Origin: Brevundimonas aurantiaca
GTDB lineage: Bacteria; Pseudomonadota; Alphaproteobacteria; Caulobacterales; Caulobacteraceae
Assembly (NCBI RefSeq): GCF_014199955.1
Contig: NZ_JACHOQ010000006.1
Coordinates: forward strand, 1-64,000
Length of the DNA stretch: 64,000 bases
Direction of reading: 5' to 3'
The translations under genes were made by a program, and so were the position numbers. Shown in pieces: positions 16,599 to 23,981 of the stretch. The notes beneath the pieces were generated by a model, which saw only the letters and a list, made by a program, of their open reading frames with translations, was not told where the DNA came from and made no database searches. Position 1 is the first letter of the stretch; every line of letters starts with the position of its first letter.

Positions 16599-17135
16599 AT
16601 GTCGACTGTTTTCTTGGGCCAGATCATGATGACTGGCTTCAACTATGCGCAGCGCGGGTTCGCGCGCTGCGACGGCGCGATTCTCAGCATCGCGCAAAAC
16701 AACGCCCTCTACGCCCTGCTCGGCGTCACCTACGGCGGCGACGGCGTCACCACCTTCAAACTGCCGGATCTGCGGGGACGCACGCCGGTCGGCGGCTTCC
16801 CCTCACAGAACCCCAGCTGGCAGCCCGCGCCCTATGGGATGGGTCAGGTCGGCGGGGTTGAGACGGTGTCTTTGAGGGCGGATCAGAACGGCCCGCACAC
16901 GCACGCGATGATGGCGACCACAGCCGAAGGCGTCAGTCCCTATCTCGACGGCGCCCAGACGCTGGCGCAAGCCTCCGCACCGGGCATGCTCTACGGCCAG
17001 CCGCAAAACCTGATCCCCCTCGCCGGCAATCCGACGTCGATCGCCGGCGGCGGTCAGCCGCACGACAACATGCAGCCTTTTCAGGTCATCAACTTCAACA
17101 TCGCCCTGCAGGGGGTCTTCCCCTCGCGCAACTGA
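16599..17135 (+). CDS. Tail-collar domain protein (microcystin-dependent protein family), copy 1
   Basis: This 178-residue protein carries the tail Collar/MdpB signature: FLGQIMMTGFNYAQRGF near the start, LGVTYGGDGVTTFKLPDLRGR, and a C-terminal QPHDNMQPFQVINFNIAL. There is no signal peptide. No other phage tail genes are present, so this is the chromosomal three-gene cassette seen in many bacteria rather than a prophage. The ATG at 16599 follows CGAGGGACG. It probably forms an operon with the next two copies (67 and 36 bp gaps). The biological role of these cassettes is unsettled. Confidence 0.85.
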   Translation: MSTVFLGQIMMTGFNYAQRGFARCDGAILSIAQNNALYALLGVTYGGDGVTTFKLPDLRGRTPVGGFPSQNPSWQPAPYGMGQVGGVETVSLRADQNGPHTHAMMATTAEGVSPYLDGAQTLAQASAPGMLYGQPQNLIPLAGNPTSIAGGGQPHDNMQPFQVINFNIALQGVFPSRN

Positions 17136-17202
17136 CCGTCCGCCGCCGACGCGCAGCAAGATCGGACTGAGCCGCCCAGGCGGACATCATCGAGGATGTA
17201 AA

Positions 17203-17745
17203 ATGAGCGAATGCTACGTTGGAGAAATCCGCCTCCTGCCCTACATGCGCGGCGCGCCCGAGGGCTGGCACGTCTGCGACGGATCGCTGTTGCCCATCGC
17301 GGAGTATGACGCCCTGTTCGCCCTTCTGGGCACGACTTACGGCGGCAATGGACAGCAGACGTTCGGGATTCCGGATCTCAGAAGCCGGGTGCCCGTGCAC
17401 CAGGGGACCGGCCCCGGCCTTTCGAACCGTCCGATCGGGATGACCGCCGGTGAGGAGTCCGTCCAGCTGACGTCGCTCCAGATGGGCCCGCACGTCCACA
17501 CGCCGATGGCGTCGACGGCTGTGGCGACAAGCAATTCGCCGGCCGGCGCCGTGCTCGCCGCCCTGCCGGCGGATATAGCCGAGACCTTCTACAATCCGCA
17601 GCCCGGCGACGGCGCCCCCGTGGCCTTTCCCCAGACCACCCTCGGCGTCGCCGGCGGCTCTCAACCGCACGACAACACCGCCCCCACCCTGGCGCTTCAG
17701 TACTGCATCGCCCTCCTCGGCTACTACCCCTCCCCTCCCTCGTGA
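17203..17745 (+). CDS. Tail-collar domain protein, copy 2
   Basis: This 180-residue paralogue of the preceding product has EIRLLPYMRGAPEGWHVCDGSLLPI, LLGTTYGGNGQQTFGIPDLRSR, and PHDNTAPTLALQYCIAL at the C-terminus. The GWxxCDGxxLPI motif is the core of the Collar fold. The middle section (about 95-145) is the most divergent of the three copies, as expected for a tip or ligand-binding loop. Ribosome binding site GAGGATG lies just upstream. Its neighbours suggest that three different collar subunits are made together, perhaps as a heteromeric fibre tip (inference). Confidence 0.85.
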   Translation: MSECYVGEIRLLPYMRGAPEGWHVCDGSLLPIAEYDALFALLGTTYGGNGQQTFGIPDLRSRVPVHQGTGPGLSNRPIGMTAGEESVQLTSLQMGPHVHTPMASTAVATSNSPAGAVLAALPADIAETFYNPQPGDGAPVAFPQTTLGVAGGSQPHDNTAPTLALQYCIALLGYYPSPPS

Positions 17746-17781
17746 CTTCGCTCGACCCCATCAGAACGCAAGGACTTCTCA

Positions 17782-18321
17782 ATGTCTGAACCCTTCATCG
17801 GCGAAGTGCAGATTTTCGGCTTCCCGTTTGCGCCGTACGGCTGGGCCCTCGCCGCCGGACAGCTCGTCCCCATCCGGCAGCAATCGGCGCTGTTCTCATT
17901 GTACGGCATCCAGTTCGGCGGTGACGGCGTCAACACCTTCGGTCTGCCTAACCTGGCCAGCCGCCAAGCCTGCGGAGCCGGCCAATCGCCGGGCAACAGC
18001 CGTCGCCCTATGGGCCAGGCCTTCGGCGCTCCGACCGTCGCCCTGACGGCGGCTGAAACCCCCATGCACAACCATGCGATCAGCGAGTTCGAGCCGTCTG
18101 ACCCCTCTGTGCTGACGGCGGCGCCGACGCCTGCGTCAGCCATCGGCATTGTGGGCAATTCAGGCTTCAACGCCTTCGCCGCCGTCGGCGCGTCGGGAAC
18201 CATGATGAACCCCAACGCCATCGGCCTGTCGGGGTCGGGCGCGCCGCACGAGAACCTTCAGCCCTATCTCGGCCTGACCTATGCCGTCGCCCTTACGGGA
18301 AACTATCCCTACTTTGACTGA
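17782..18321 (+). CDS. Tail-collar domain protein, copy 3
   Basis: This 179-residue third collar protein has FIGEVQIFGFPFAPYGWALAAGQLVPI, LYGIQFGGDGVNTFGLPNLASR and the C-terminal PHENLQPYLGLTYAVAL. The Cys of the usual CDG motif is replaced (AAG). It follows copy 2 after 36 bp with the ribosome binding site AAGGA. The downstream acetyltransferase reading frame overlaps its 3' end, so the four genes are probably one transcript. Confidence 0.85.
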   Translation: MSEPFIGEVQIFGFPFAPYGWALAAGQLVPIRQQSALFSLYGIQFGGDGVNTFGLPNLASRQACGAGQSPGNSRRPMGQAFGAPTVALTAAETPMHNHAISEFEPSDPSVLTAAPTPASAIGIVGNSGFNAFAAVGASGTMMNPNAIGLSGSGAPHENLQPYLGLTYAVALTGNYPYFD

Positions 18322-18859
18322 AACGACGCCCGCGCCGTTTCCTGCGGCCGGCAAGCCGCTGGAGCGCCGCGGGCTGTCGCGGTTGAGACTGAGACTGCGT
18401 CCCGCAGCCGAGGCCGATCTGCCCTTTCTCAGGGCGCTTTATGGAACGACCCGCTCATCAGAAGTCGCCGCCGCCGGATGGCCGCCGGTTCTGGCGGAGG
18501 CGTTTCTCGTCAGTCAGTTCGATCTCCAGCATCGCCATTTCGTGGGCGAACGGTTGGCGACGGACTTCTGGATCATCGAGCAGGCAGGCGTGGACGTCGG
18601 CCGGCTTTATCTGAATCGATCCAGCTCGACCTGGCGCGTGATCGATCTGGCCCTGTTGCCCGAAGCACAAGGCCGAGGCCTAGGCGGGGCCCTGCTGCGG
18701 ATCGTGCAGGCGGAAGCGCGCGCTCACGGCGCCGACGCGCTTGATCTCCATGTCCTGAAAACCAATCGACGGGCCGCAGCCCTCTACGGCCGCCTCGGCT
18801 TCGTTTTGACCGCCGAAGAGTCCGCAAGCCACGACCGGATGATCTGGCCGATCAGTTGA
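18281..18859 (+). CDS. GNAT-family N-acetyltransferase associated with the collar cluster
   Basis: GNAT fold: LRLRPAAEADLPFLRALY at the start of the domain, the strand LALLPEAQGRGLGGALL, which is motif A (Q/R-x-x-G-x-G/A) for acetyl-CoA binding, and LHVLKTNRRAAALYGRLGF as motif B. The ATG at 18281 would overlap the collar gene by 41 bp. A TTG at 18314, almost at the collar stop, is an alternative that gives a tighter fit. Its stop overlaps the convergent DUF6916 gene by 8 bp. The substrate is unknown, but linkage to collar genes suggests a role in modifying or maturing these proteins (inference). Confidence 0.85.
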   Translation: MPSPLRETIPTLTETTPAPFPAAGKPLERRGLSRLRLRLRPAAEADLPFLRALYGTTRSSEVAAAGWPPVLAEAFLVSQFDLQHRHFVGERLATDFWIIEQAGVDVGRLYLNRSSSTWRVIDLALLPEAQGRGLGGALLRIVQAEARAHGADALDLHVLKTNRRAAALYGRLGFVLTAEESASHDRMIWPIS

Positions 18860-19130
18860 AGACCGCTTGATAAAGCACGCCCGCCGGATCGCGCCCGATC
18901 GGCACTAGGAAGATCGACAACCTGCCCAAGGTCGCATTGCTAAGGCTGTACATCTTCTGCGGCAGAACGATCGCCGAAGTCCCGCGGAAGACCAGGGAGA
19001 AGGGCTGCGGGTTCAGACCAGTGGCAGGTAAAGGGGCAACCTCCACCAGTGTGAGCGGCATCGTGGCCTCGCCCACAGACAGATCGAACGCCTCATGGGC
19101 CACCCCAGCAAAGCTTTGAAGACTAGGCAT
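18852..19130 (-). CDS. DUF6916-type small protein of the collar cluster
   Basis: From the ATG at 19130 (ribosome binding site GGGAGAAA) the 92-residue product starts MPSLQSFAGVAHEAFDL. It contains PFSLVFRGTSAIVLPQKMYSL and a conserved end IFLVPIGRDPAGVLYQAVFN. This pattern (PFSL-F-G, LPQ-Y, IFLVPIG, YQAVFN) is that of a small domain of unknown function often found beside tail-collar genes; the DUF number is from memory. It is convergent with the GNAT gene. Confidence 0.75.
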   Translation of the reverse strand: MPSLQSFAGVAHEAFDLSVGEATMPLTLVEVAPLPATGLNPQPFSLVFRGTSAIVLPQKMYSLSNATLGRLSIFLVPIGRDPAGVLYQAVFN

Positions 19131-19486
19131 TAAACATTTCTCCCACGCCACCTTCACCCGCGCTGCGCGAACTGGCAAGCGGAATGGCGACTGTTTGGGG
19201 CATATCACCTCCTCGCGCCGAGATTTCGCCTGCTAGCTGGAGCCCGCCGCCGGGACTTTGCGCAGCTGCCCCCTGGCGCGTCGCCCGTCGCACCCCCGCG
19301 GCTCGACTATTCGGCGTCTGCCGGGCTCCAAGGCAGGGTCGGAAGTCTGCAACTTCAGCGTCCTTGGCAAGGACCGAATGGACACCCAATTGAGAGCGCC
19401 CAGCTCGAGCGCCTCAGCCTCGGATTGACTCTCGCGCTATTTACGCGATTGTAGATAGTCAATCAGCGCGTGTAGAGGAGGTATCG
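19131..19486. other. Intergenic, no gene seen
   Basis: This 356-bp region lies between the DUF6916 gene and the secreted protein at 19487. Short reading frames exist on both strands but lack ribosome binding sites and familiar motifs. The last 60 bp are richer in A+T and carry GAGGAGG before the next ATG, so the promoter of the downstream gene probably lies there. Confidence 0.4.
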
Positions 19487-19963
19487 ATGCTGAGAACTAC
19501 GCTCATGGCGGCCGCAGCCGCATCCATGATCAGCCTTGTTTCGGCGGAACAGGCTCAGGCGGGCACCTTCTATCTGCCGCCCCCCGGGGTGACGGGGCCG
19601 GCGACCGGGACCGTCACCTTCCAAACCTTCATAGGACCGGTCACCTGCTCGGTGCGATCGAGCTGGCGAATGCAGAACAATGTGCCGAGCCTGGTCACGT
19701 CAACCCTGACGGGACCGAACTGCTTCCTGGTGACCCTGAATGGGTTTGGAAGTCTGGTCGCCCCCACGCCGTCCACCCTGCCGTCGGGGATTAACAGCCA
19801 GGTGATCCTGAACTGGAGTGTGTCAGGAGGATCCACCTGCATGTCCTCCATGTCGCCCGGAATCTTCGACAATCCGACTTCGACCGTCAGCTTCACGGGG
19901 TCTGGGGTGAGTTGCGTCGCCTCGGGAACCTTGACGTTTCCAGGGCTGACGCTTCTTCCTTAG
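19487..19963 (+). CDS. Secreted protein of unknown function
   Basis: This 158-residue protein has a signal peptide of about 25 residues (TLMAAAAASMISL, cleavage near AQAG) and a strong ribosome binding site (GAGGAGG) 6 bases upstream. The mature part is rich in Thr, Ser, Gly and Pro with four regularly spaced cysteines (VTCSV, PNCFL, STCMS, VSCVA), which suggests a small disulfide-bonded beta-sandwich. The ending GTLTFPGLTLLP recalls PraB-like secreted proteins, but the similarity is too weak to name it. It is monocistronic. Confidence 0.65.
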   Translation: MLRTTLMAAAAASMISLVSAEQAQAGTFYLPPPGVTGPATGTVTFQTFIGPVTCSVRSSWRMQNNVPSLVTSTLTGPNCFLVTLNGFGSLVAPTPSTLPSGINSQVILNWSVSGGSTCMSSMSPGIFDNPTSTVSFTGSGVSCVASGTLTFPGLTLLP

Positions 19964-20296
19964 GCGCGTCGAGCAAGTCGTCGCTGGCCGCCAAGCTCGA
20001 GAAGGCGGGTCCTGTCGTGTCAGGCAAGCCCCAGCGACGCGCGCGCAAGAAGCGAAAAACTCGGCAGTCTTATGCCCCCTCGACGATGTTCAGCGTCGTG
20101 ACGGTCCCCTGAAAAATGCGTCTGGAGCGCATGTTGCAGCTTGTAGAACTCTGCCAACCGATAGCGCTCCGCATGGCTGACTCGTCCTTTTAGTCGCCAT
20201 CATTACTGGGTGTGCGGTCTACTGAGCCAGAGAAGAGCGTAAGCCAAATCGTCGTATGGGGATTGCCTCGCACTCGCGGTAAGGCGGTCGCCGACC
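19964..20296. other. Intergenic, no gene seen
   Basis: This 333-bp stretch lies between the secreted protein and the peptidase relic. It has no convincing reading frame or RNA. It may contain decayed upstream parts of the M13 peptidase gene, but I could not recognise HExxH or GENIAD-preceding motifs here. Confidence 0.4.
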
Positions 20297-20719
20297 AGTC
20301 GCGCCGCATTCGACGCCAAGGCCGAACGGCTGGTCTCTCAATACGATAGCTATGAACCTCTACCCGGCGTTCACCTGGACGGGCGCCGATCTCTCGGCGA
20401 GAACCTCGCAGATTTGGTCGGGGTGACCCTGGCGCTTGATGCGCTCCGGCTGCATGCGGCGGAGACCGGGATGGACATGAACGCCCGGTTGGACGGCTTC
20501 GCCGCAGAGCAGCGCTTCTTTCTGGGATGGGCGCAGTTCTGGCGCACACAGACAACTGAAGACGCCCTGAGGCGTCAGTCTCAGAACAGCTACCACTCGC
20601 CGGCGCGTTACCGCGTCAACGGCGTCATCCGCAATCTCGACGCCTGGTACGCGGCATTCGATGTCGGGCCGGACGCGGCTCTGTATCTACCACCAGACGA
20701 AAGAGTGGTGGTTTGGTAG
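20297..20719 (+). pseudogene. C-terminal relic of an M13 (neprilysin/PepO-type) metallopeptidase
   Basis: In one frame the sequence reads AAFDAKAERLVSQYDSYEP, RRSLGENLADLVGVTLALDAL, EQRFFLGWAQFWR, HSPARYRVNGVIRNLDAWYAAF and LPPDERVVVW. These are the last ~135 residues of M13 peptidases, including the GENxAD third zinc-ligand motif and the conserved HSP-x-x-RVNG and final W. The domain with HExxH, expected just upstream, is missing. M13 proteins are about 650-700 residues, so over three quarters are lost. Confidence 0.8.
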
Positions 20720-20944
20720 CGCCTCGGATTCACGATCAGAACTCGGCGCTTGCGAAAAGCGTATGCGCCCAACGTCGCCTTTGAGTCACGCCGCGTCATC
20801 CAGCCTGACCCCGGCTGATTAGAACTCATCCAGAGGCAATCCGAAAGGTGGGTACAGACGTGCGAACAATTCAAGATTGTGGCTTATGACGTTGTTTTAA
20901 TTTATTTAACCTACAAAGCGGACACTGCTTCCGCCGGCGCCCCG

Positions 20945-21904
20945 TCAGGCCGGATCCGTTCGCCCCAGATGCGCCTGCCCTCGCCTTCGGGCCAACTCGA
21001 TCTGTCTTTGCCGCTCGGCATAGCGCAGCCTCTGGGCGTCGTCGCGCGTGTCCCTGCAACGGTCGCAACAGACGCCTTCGATGAAATGGGGCGAGGCCCG
21101 CCCCGCCGCATCCATAGGCATGCGGCAGCCCCGGCAGAGCGTGTGCTCGCCCCGGACCAGACCATGTCCGACTGACACCCGCTCGTCAAAAACGAAACAG
21201 TCGCCCCGCCACAGGCTGTCGGCGGGATCGACCTCTTCCAGATAGCGCAGGACGCCGCCTTCCAGATGGTGGACGTTCTCCACCCCTTCCGCTTTCAGAA
21301 AGGCGGTCGACTTTTCGCAACGAATGCCGCCGGTGCAGTACATCGCGACCCGCTGCGGCTTGCGTTCGTCCAGCAGCGCCCGGCCTTCCGTGCGGAACCA
21401 GTCGGGAAAGTCGCGGAAGCTGCCGGTGTTCGGCTGCACCGCCCCCTCGAAAGCGCCGATCTCGCCCTCATAGTCATTGCGGGTGTCGATGACCAAGGTG
21501 GTCGGATCAGCGATCAGGGCGTTCCAGTCCTGAGGCGCCACATAGACCCCCGCCTGGCGCGCCGGGTCGAGATCGGGCTGACCCATGGTCACGATCTCGC
21601 GTTTGATGCGGACCTTCATCCGAAGGAAGGGCGCCTCCCCCGTCCAGGCGTATTTGACGTCCAGATCGGCGAACCCCGGCAGGGCGCGGATCTCACCCAG
21701 CACCGCCTCAATCCCCGCCTCCGGCCCGGCGATCGTGCCGTTCAGCCCCTCGGTCGCAACCAGAAGCGTGCCCTTGACGCCGCACGCGTCGCAGACCGCC
21801 TGAAGCCGATCCCGCACCAGGACGAGCTTGCTCTCCCCTATCGGCGCAAACCGATACAGGGCGGCGATTCGAATCTGAGGAGAGGCGAAAGCGGGGTCTG
21901 TCAT
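20945..21904 (-). CDS. trhO: tRNA uridine(34) hydroxylase TrhO (rhodanese-like, YceA family)
   Basis: This 319-residue protein installs 5-hydroxyuridine at the wobble position of certain tRNAs in an oxygen-dependent reaction. It has an N-terminal acylphosphatase-like region (ALYRFAPI, GTLLVATEGLNGTIAG) and a rhodanese domain with VIDTRNDYE and the active-site loop CTGGIRCEKS. A C-terminal cysteine cluster (CRGCRMP, CCDRCR) is conserved in the family. The linked tRNA gene just upstream is a coincidence of location rather than evidence. It is monocistronic. Confidence 0.93.
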   Translation of the reverse strand: MTDPAFASPQIRIAALYRFAPIGESKLVLVRDRLQAVCDACGVKGTLLVATEGLNGTIAGPEAGIEAVLGEIRALPGFADLDVKYAWTGEAPFLRMKVRIKREIVTMGQPDLDPARQAGVYVAPQDWNALIADPTTLVIDTRNDYEGEIGAFEGAVQPNTGSFRDFPDWFRTEGRALLDERKPQRVAMYCTGGIRCEKSTAFLKAEGVENVHHLEGGVLRYLEEVDPADSLWRGDCFVFDERVSVGHGLVRGEHTLCRGCRMPMDAAGRASPHFIEGVCCDRCRDTRDDAQRLRYAERQRQIELARRRGQAHLGRTDPA

Positions 21905-21935
21905 CGAGAAAGCTCTGATCGCCGCCGCCGGAGAA

Positions 21936-22012
21936 TGGCGCGCCCTGTAGGACTCGAACCTACAACCGTCCGCTTAGAAGGCGGGTGCTCTATCCGGTTG
22001 AGCTAAGGGCGC
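21936..22012 (-). tRNA. tRNA-Arg (anticodon TCT)
   Basis: On the minus strand it starts GCGCCCTTAGCTCAACCGG and ends AGGGCGC-G-CCA, so CCA is encoded. The anticodon loop is CTTCTAA, which reads AGA codons. The T arm GTAGGTTCGAGTCCTAC is intact, and all four stems pair. Confidence 0.95.
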
Positions 22013-22029
22013 CTGGCAAACGCCCGACG

Positions 22030-22335
22030 TCAGTGCGTCCAGGGCTGTTTGCGGTTGGTTGCGAAGTTGTCGGCATAGGCCTTGATGATCGTCGGCGCCT
22101 CGTGCGGCTCGTGCAGCCGGAACGGAATGCCGTGACGTTCGGCATAGGCGACGGCCTCTTCCTTCGAATCGAAGGTCAGGCGCACCTGGCCGTTCATGTC
22201 GGAGCTGCCCGTCCAGCCCATCAGCGGGTCGATCGTGCGGGCCGAGGCCGGTTCGAACTCCAGGCGCCAGTCGCGGCTCTTGGCCTTGCCGGACTGCATA
22301 GCGGTCTTGGCCGGGCGGTAGATGCGGGCGAGCAT
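22030..22335 (-). CDS. ETC complex I subunit, NDUFS4-like accessory protein
   Basis: From the ATG at 22335 the 101-residue product begins MLARIYRPAKTAMQSGKAK. It contains WRLEFEPASARTIDPLMGWTGS, VRLTFDSKEEAVAYAE and a basic C-terminus ending RKQPW. This is the NDUFS4/AQDQ (18-kDa) subunit shared by mitochondria and alphaproteobacteria. It stabilises the NADH-binding arm of complex I on the cytoplasmic side. An in-frame start at 22377 would add 14 residues not seen in the family. It lies between two tRNA genes as a single gene. Confidence 0.9.
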   Translation of the reverse strand: MLARIYRPAKTAMQSGKAKSRDWRLEFEPASARTIDPLMGWTGSSDMNGQVRLTFDSKEEAVAYAERHGIPFRLHEPHEAPTIIKAYADNFATNRKQPWTH

Positions 22336-22413
22336 GGCGAAATCCCTAGTGATCGTCAGGTCTTGTGGACCTGCCATAACGCGCGCCGGACACGGAATCC
22401 AGCGGCCGTTCCT

Positions 22414-22490
<77 letters not shown>

Positions 22491-22536
22491 GACCGAACGG
22501 AGCGCTCTATTGGCACTTCAGCGCGCAATCCGCAAA

Positions 22537-23016
22537 TCATGGCTTGAAATAAGGGTGCAAAACCTTGTCGCCGGGCTTGGCGCCGATCTCGGAGGCCCGC
22601 CCCGCGCGCAGTTCCAGAACCCCGTTGGCGGCGCCGTTCGAGGGGATCGGCGTCTCGGAAAAGGGCGTGGCGTGCGAGGCGATGGAGACGATTCGCCCTT
22701 TCGGATCTATATAGAGAATGTCCAGCGAACTGGGGGTGTTGCGCATCCAGAAGCTCTGTTCGCGCGGCGGCTCTCCCGGCCATTGGAACAGCATGCCCTG
22801 ATCGTCCGCCAACGGGGGACGGAACATCAGCCCGCGCTGCCGTTCGGGCTCATCGTCCGCGATCTCAACCCAGAAGGCGTGTTCGCCCGAGGCGGTGACG
22901 ACCGCCAGCCGCTGCATCGGCTCACCGTTGACGCCCACCGGCGCCTTGGCGGCGCACCCAGCCAGCGCCAGCGCCATCAAGCCGGCTGAAAACACACGTC
23001 GCACCAGATCGACCAT
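22537..23016 (-). CDS. DUF192 lipoprotein
   Basis: The 159-residue product has a lipoprotein signal peptide with lipobox LAGC at about residue 21. The DUF192 domain follows: VEIADDEPERQRGLMFRPPL, SFWMRNTPSSLDILYID and the C-terminal NGVLELRAG. DUF192 proteins are small beta-barrels of unknown activity, often exported. It follows cspD after 19 bp on the same strand, a pairing common in Caulobacterales and Rhizobiales, so the two are probably co-transcribed. Confidence 0.88.
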   Translation of the reverse strand: MVDLVRRVFSAGLMALALAGCAAKAPVGVNGEPMQRLAVVTASGEHAFWVEIADDEPERQRGLMFRPPLADDQGMLFQWPGEPPREQSFWMRNTPSSLDILYIDPKGRIVSIASHATPFSETPIPSNGAANGVLELRAGRASEIGAKPGDKVLHPYFKP

Positions 23017-23035
23017 CCGCCCTCCGGGGCGGCCT

Positions 23036-23578
23036 TCAGCCGCCCGTTCTGATTTCCGCCACCACCAGCCCCTTGGGGCCGCTGGCGAACCGCACCTGAA
23101 CCACGTCGCCGGGAACCAGATCGTCCAGCCCGCAACGGCGCAGTGTCTCTATATGGACGAAGATATCGCCGGGTTCGCGATCACGCACCACGAATCCGTA
23201 GCCCTTGGTGCGATTGAACCATTTGACCACGGCGGGCTCCAGCGTCGCACCGGGGTCAAGCGCCGGCGCCGGCTTGTCGGCCTCGGTCCCGAGCCGTCTC
23301 GCCACCGCCCCGACGTCGCCGACGCCCAGTTCGTGAACCTGGACGGCCTGCCATCCCTTGGCGCGCCGCACGCAGTCGCACACGATGGGCGCGCCCTCTT
23401 CCGCATGGTCGCGCCCCTTGTCTCTCAGACTGCTGATGTGCAGCAGCACGTCCCGCAGATCGGTCAAAGTCGGATCGTCCGGAACGATGAAGCCATAGCC
23501 CTTCGTCGGATCGAACCATTTGACGCGACCGACGACACGAACGGTCTCCGCCGTTTCAATCCCGTGGTAGTCAGTCAA
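23036..23578 (-). CDS. cspD: Two-domain cold-shock protein (CspD type)
   Basis: This 180-residue protein has two cold-shock domains. The first is about residues 14-82 ([19 protein letters not shown], then DVLLHISSL) and the second about 112-178 ([18 protein letters not shown], then DIFVHIETL). Both keep the RNP1 (KGYGF) and RNP2 (VxxHI) aromatic motifs for single-stranded RNA or DNA binding. Tandem-domain Csp proteins are typical of alphaproteobacteria, where they act mainly in stationary phase. It is the first gene of a probable pair with the DUF192 lipoprotein. Confidence 0.93.
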   Translation of the reverse strand: MTDYHGIETAETVRVVGRVKWFDPTKGYGFIVPDDPTLTDLRDVLLHISSLRDKGRDHAEEGAPIVCDCVRRAKGWQAVQVHELGVGDVGAVARRLGTEADKPAPALDPGATLEPAVVKWFNRTKGYGFVVRDREPGDIFVHIETLRRCGLDDLVPGDVVQVRFASGPKGLVVAEIRTGG

Positions 23579-23811
23579 CCTAATACCCCCGTCCGCTCCT
23601 CTACGGACCCTTAGATTCCGTTTAACACTGTTCCGCGAATCTTTGGAAAGCGGAATCTGGCCGCAGAGGGTGGGAATATTGCCTCAGGTCAGCAGAAACG
23701 CCTCGGTTGTGTCGCACGAACGACACCGATCCGGCGCACCGCTCAACGATTGAATTGGCGAGGATTTCTGTAGGTGAGGCGGCCGGATGCCAGAGCCTCA
23801 GCTTCACCGCG

Positions 23812-23886
23812 TGGCAGTCCCTAGGGGAATCGAACCCCTCTTTTCAGGTTGAAAACCTGACGTCCTAACCGATAGACGAAGGGACC
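23812..23886 (-). tRNA. tRNA-Glu (anticodon TTC)
   Basis: It reads GGTCCCTTCGTCTATCGG on the minus strand with anticodon loop TTTTCAA and T arm GAGGGGTTCGATTCCCCT. The acceptor stem pairs with AGGGACT, and CCA is encoded. The first acceptor pair is G-U. Confidence 0.95.
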
Positions 23887-23981
23887 GCTGCGCGGGAGAG
23901 CCGGCGATATAGCCGCGCCCTCAAAAGGGTGCAAGCGCGGATTTCGAGTTTTTCAGCAGCCTGGTCCCGAAGCGGCGACCG

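Noticed and set aside
16599..18321. Prophage interpretation of the three tail-collar genes
   Set aside because: No capsid, terminase, tail-tube, integrase or lysis genes are near. Collar triplets with a GNAT occur as chromosomal cassettes.
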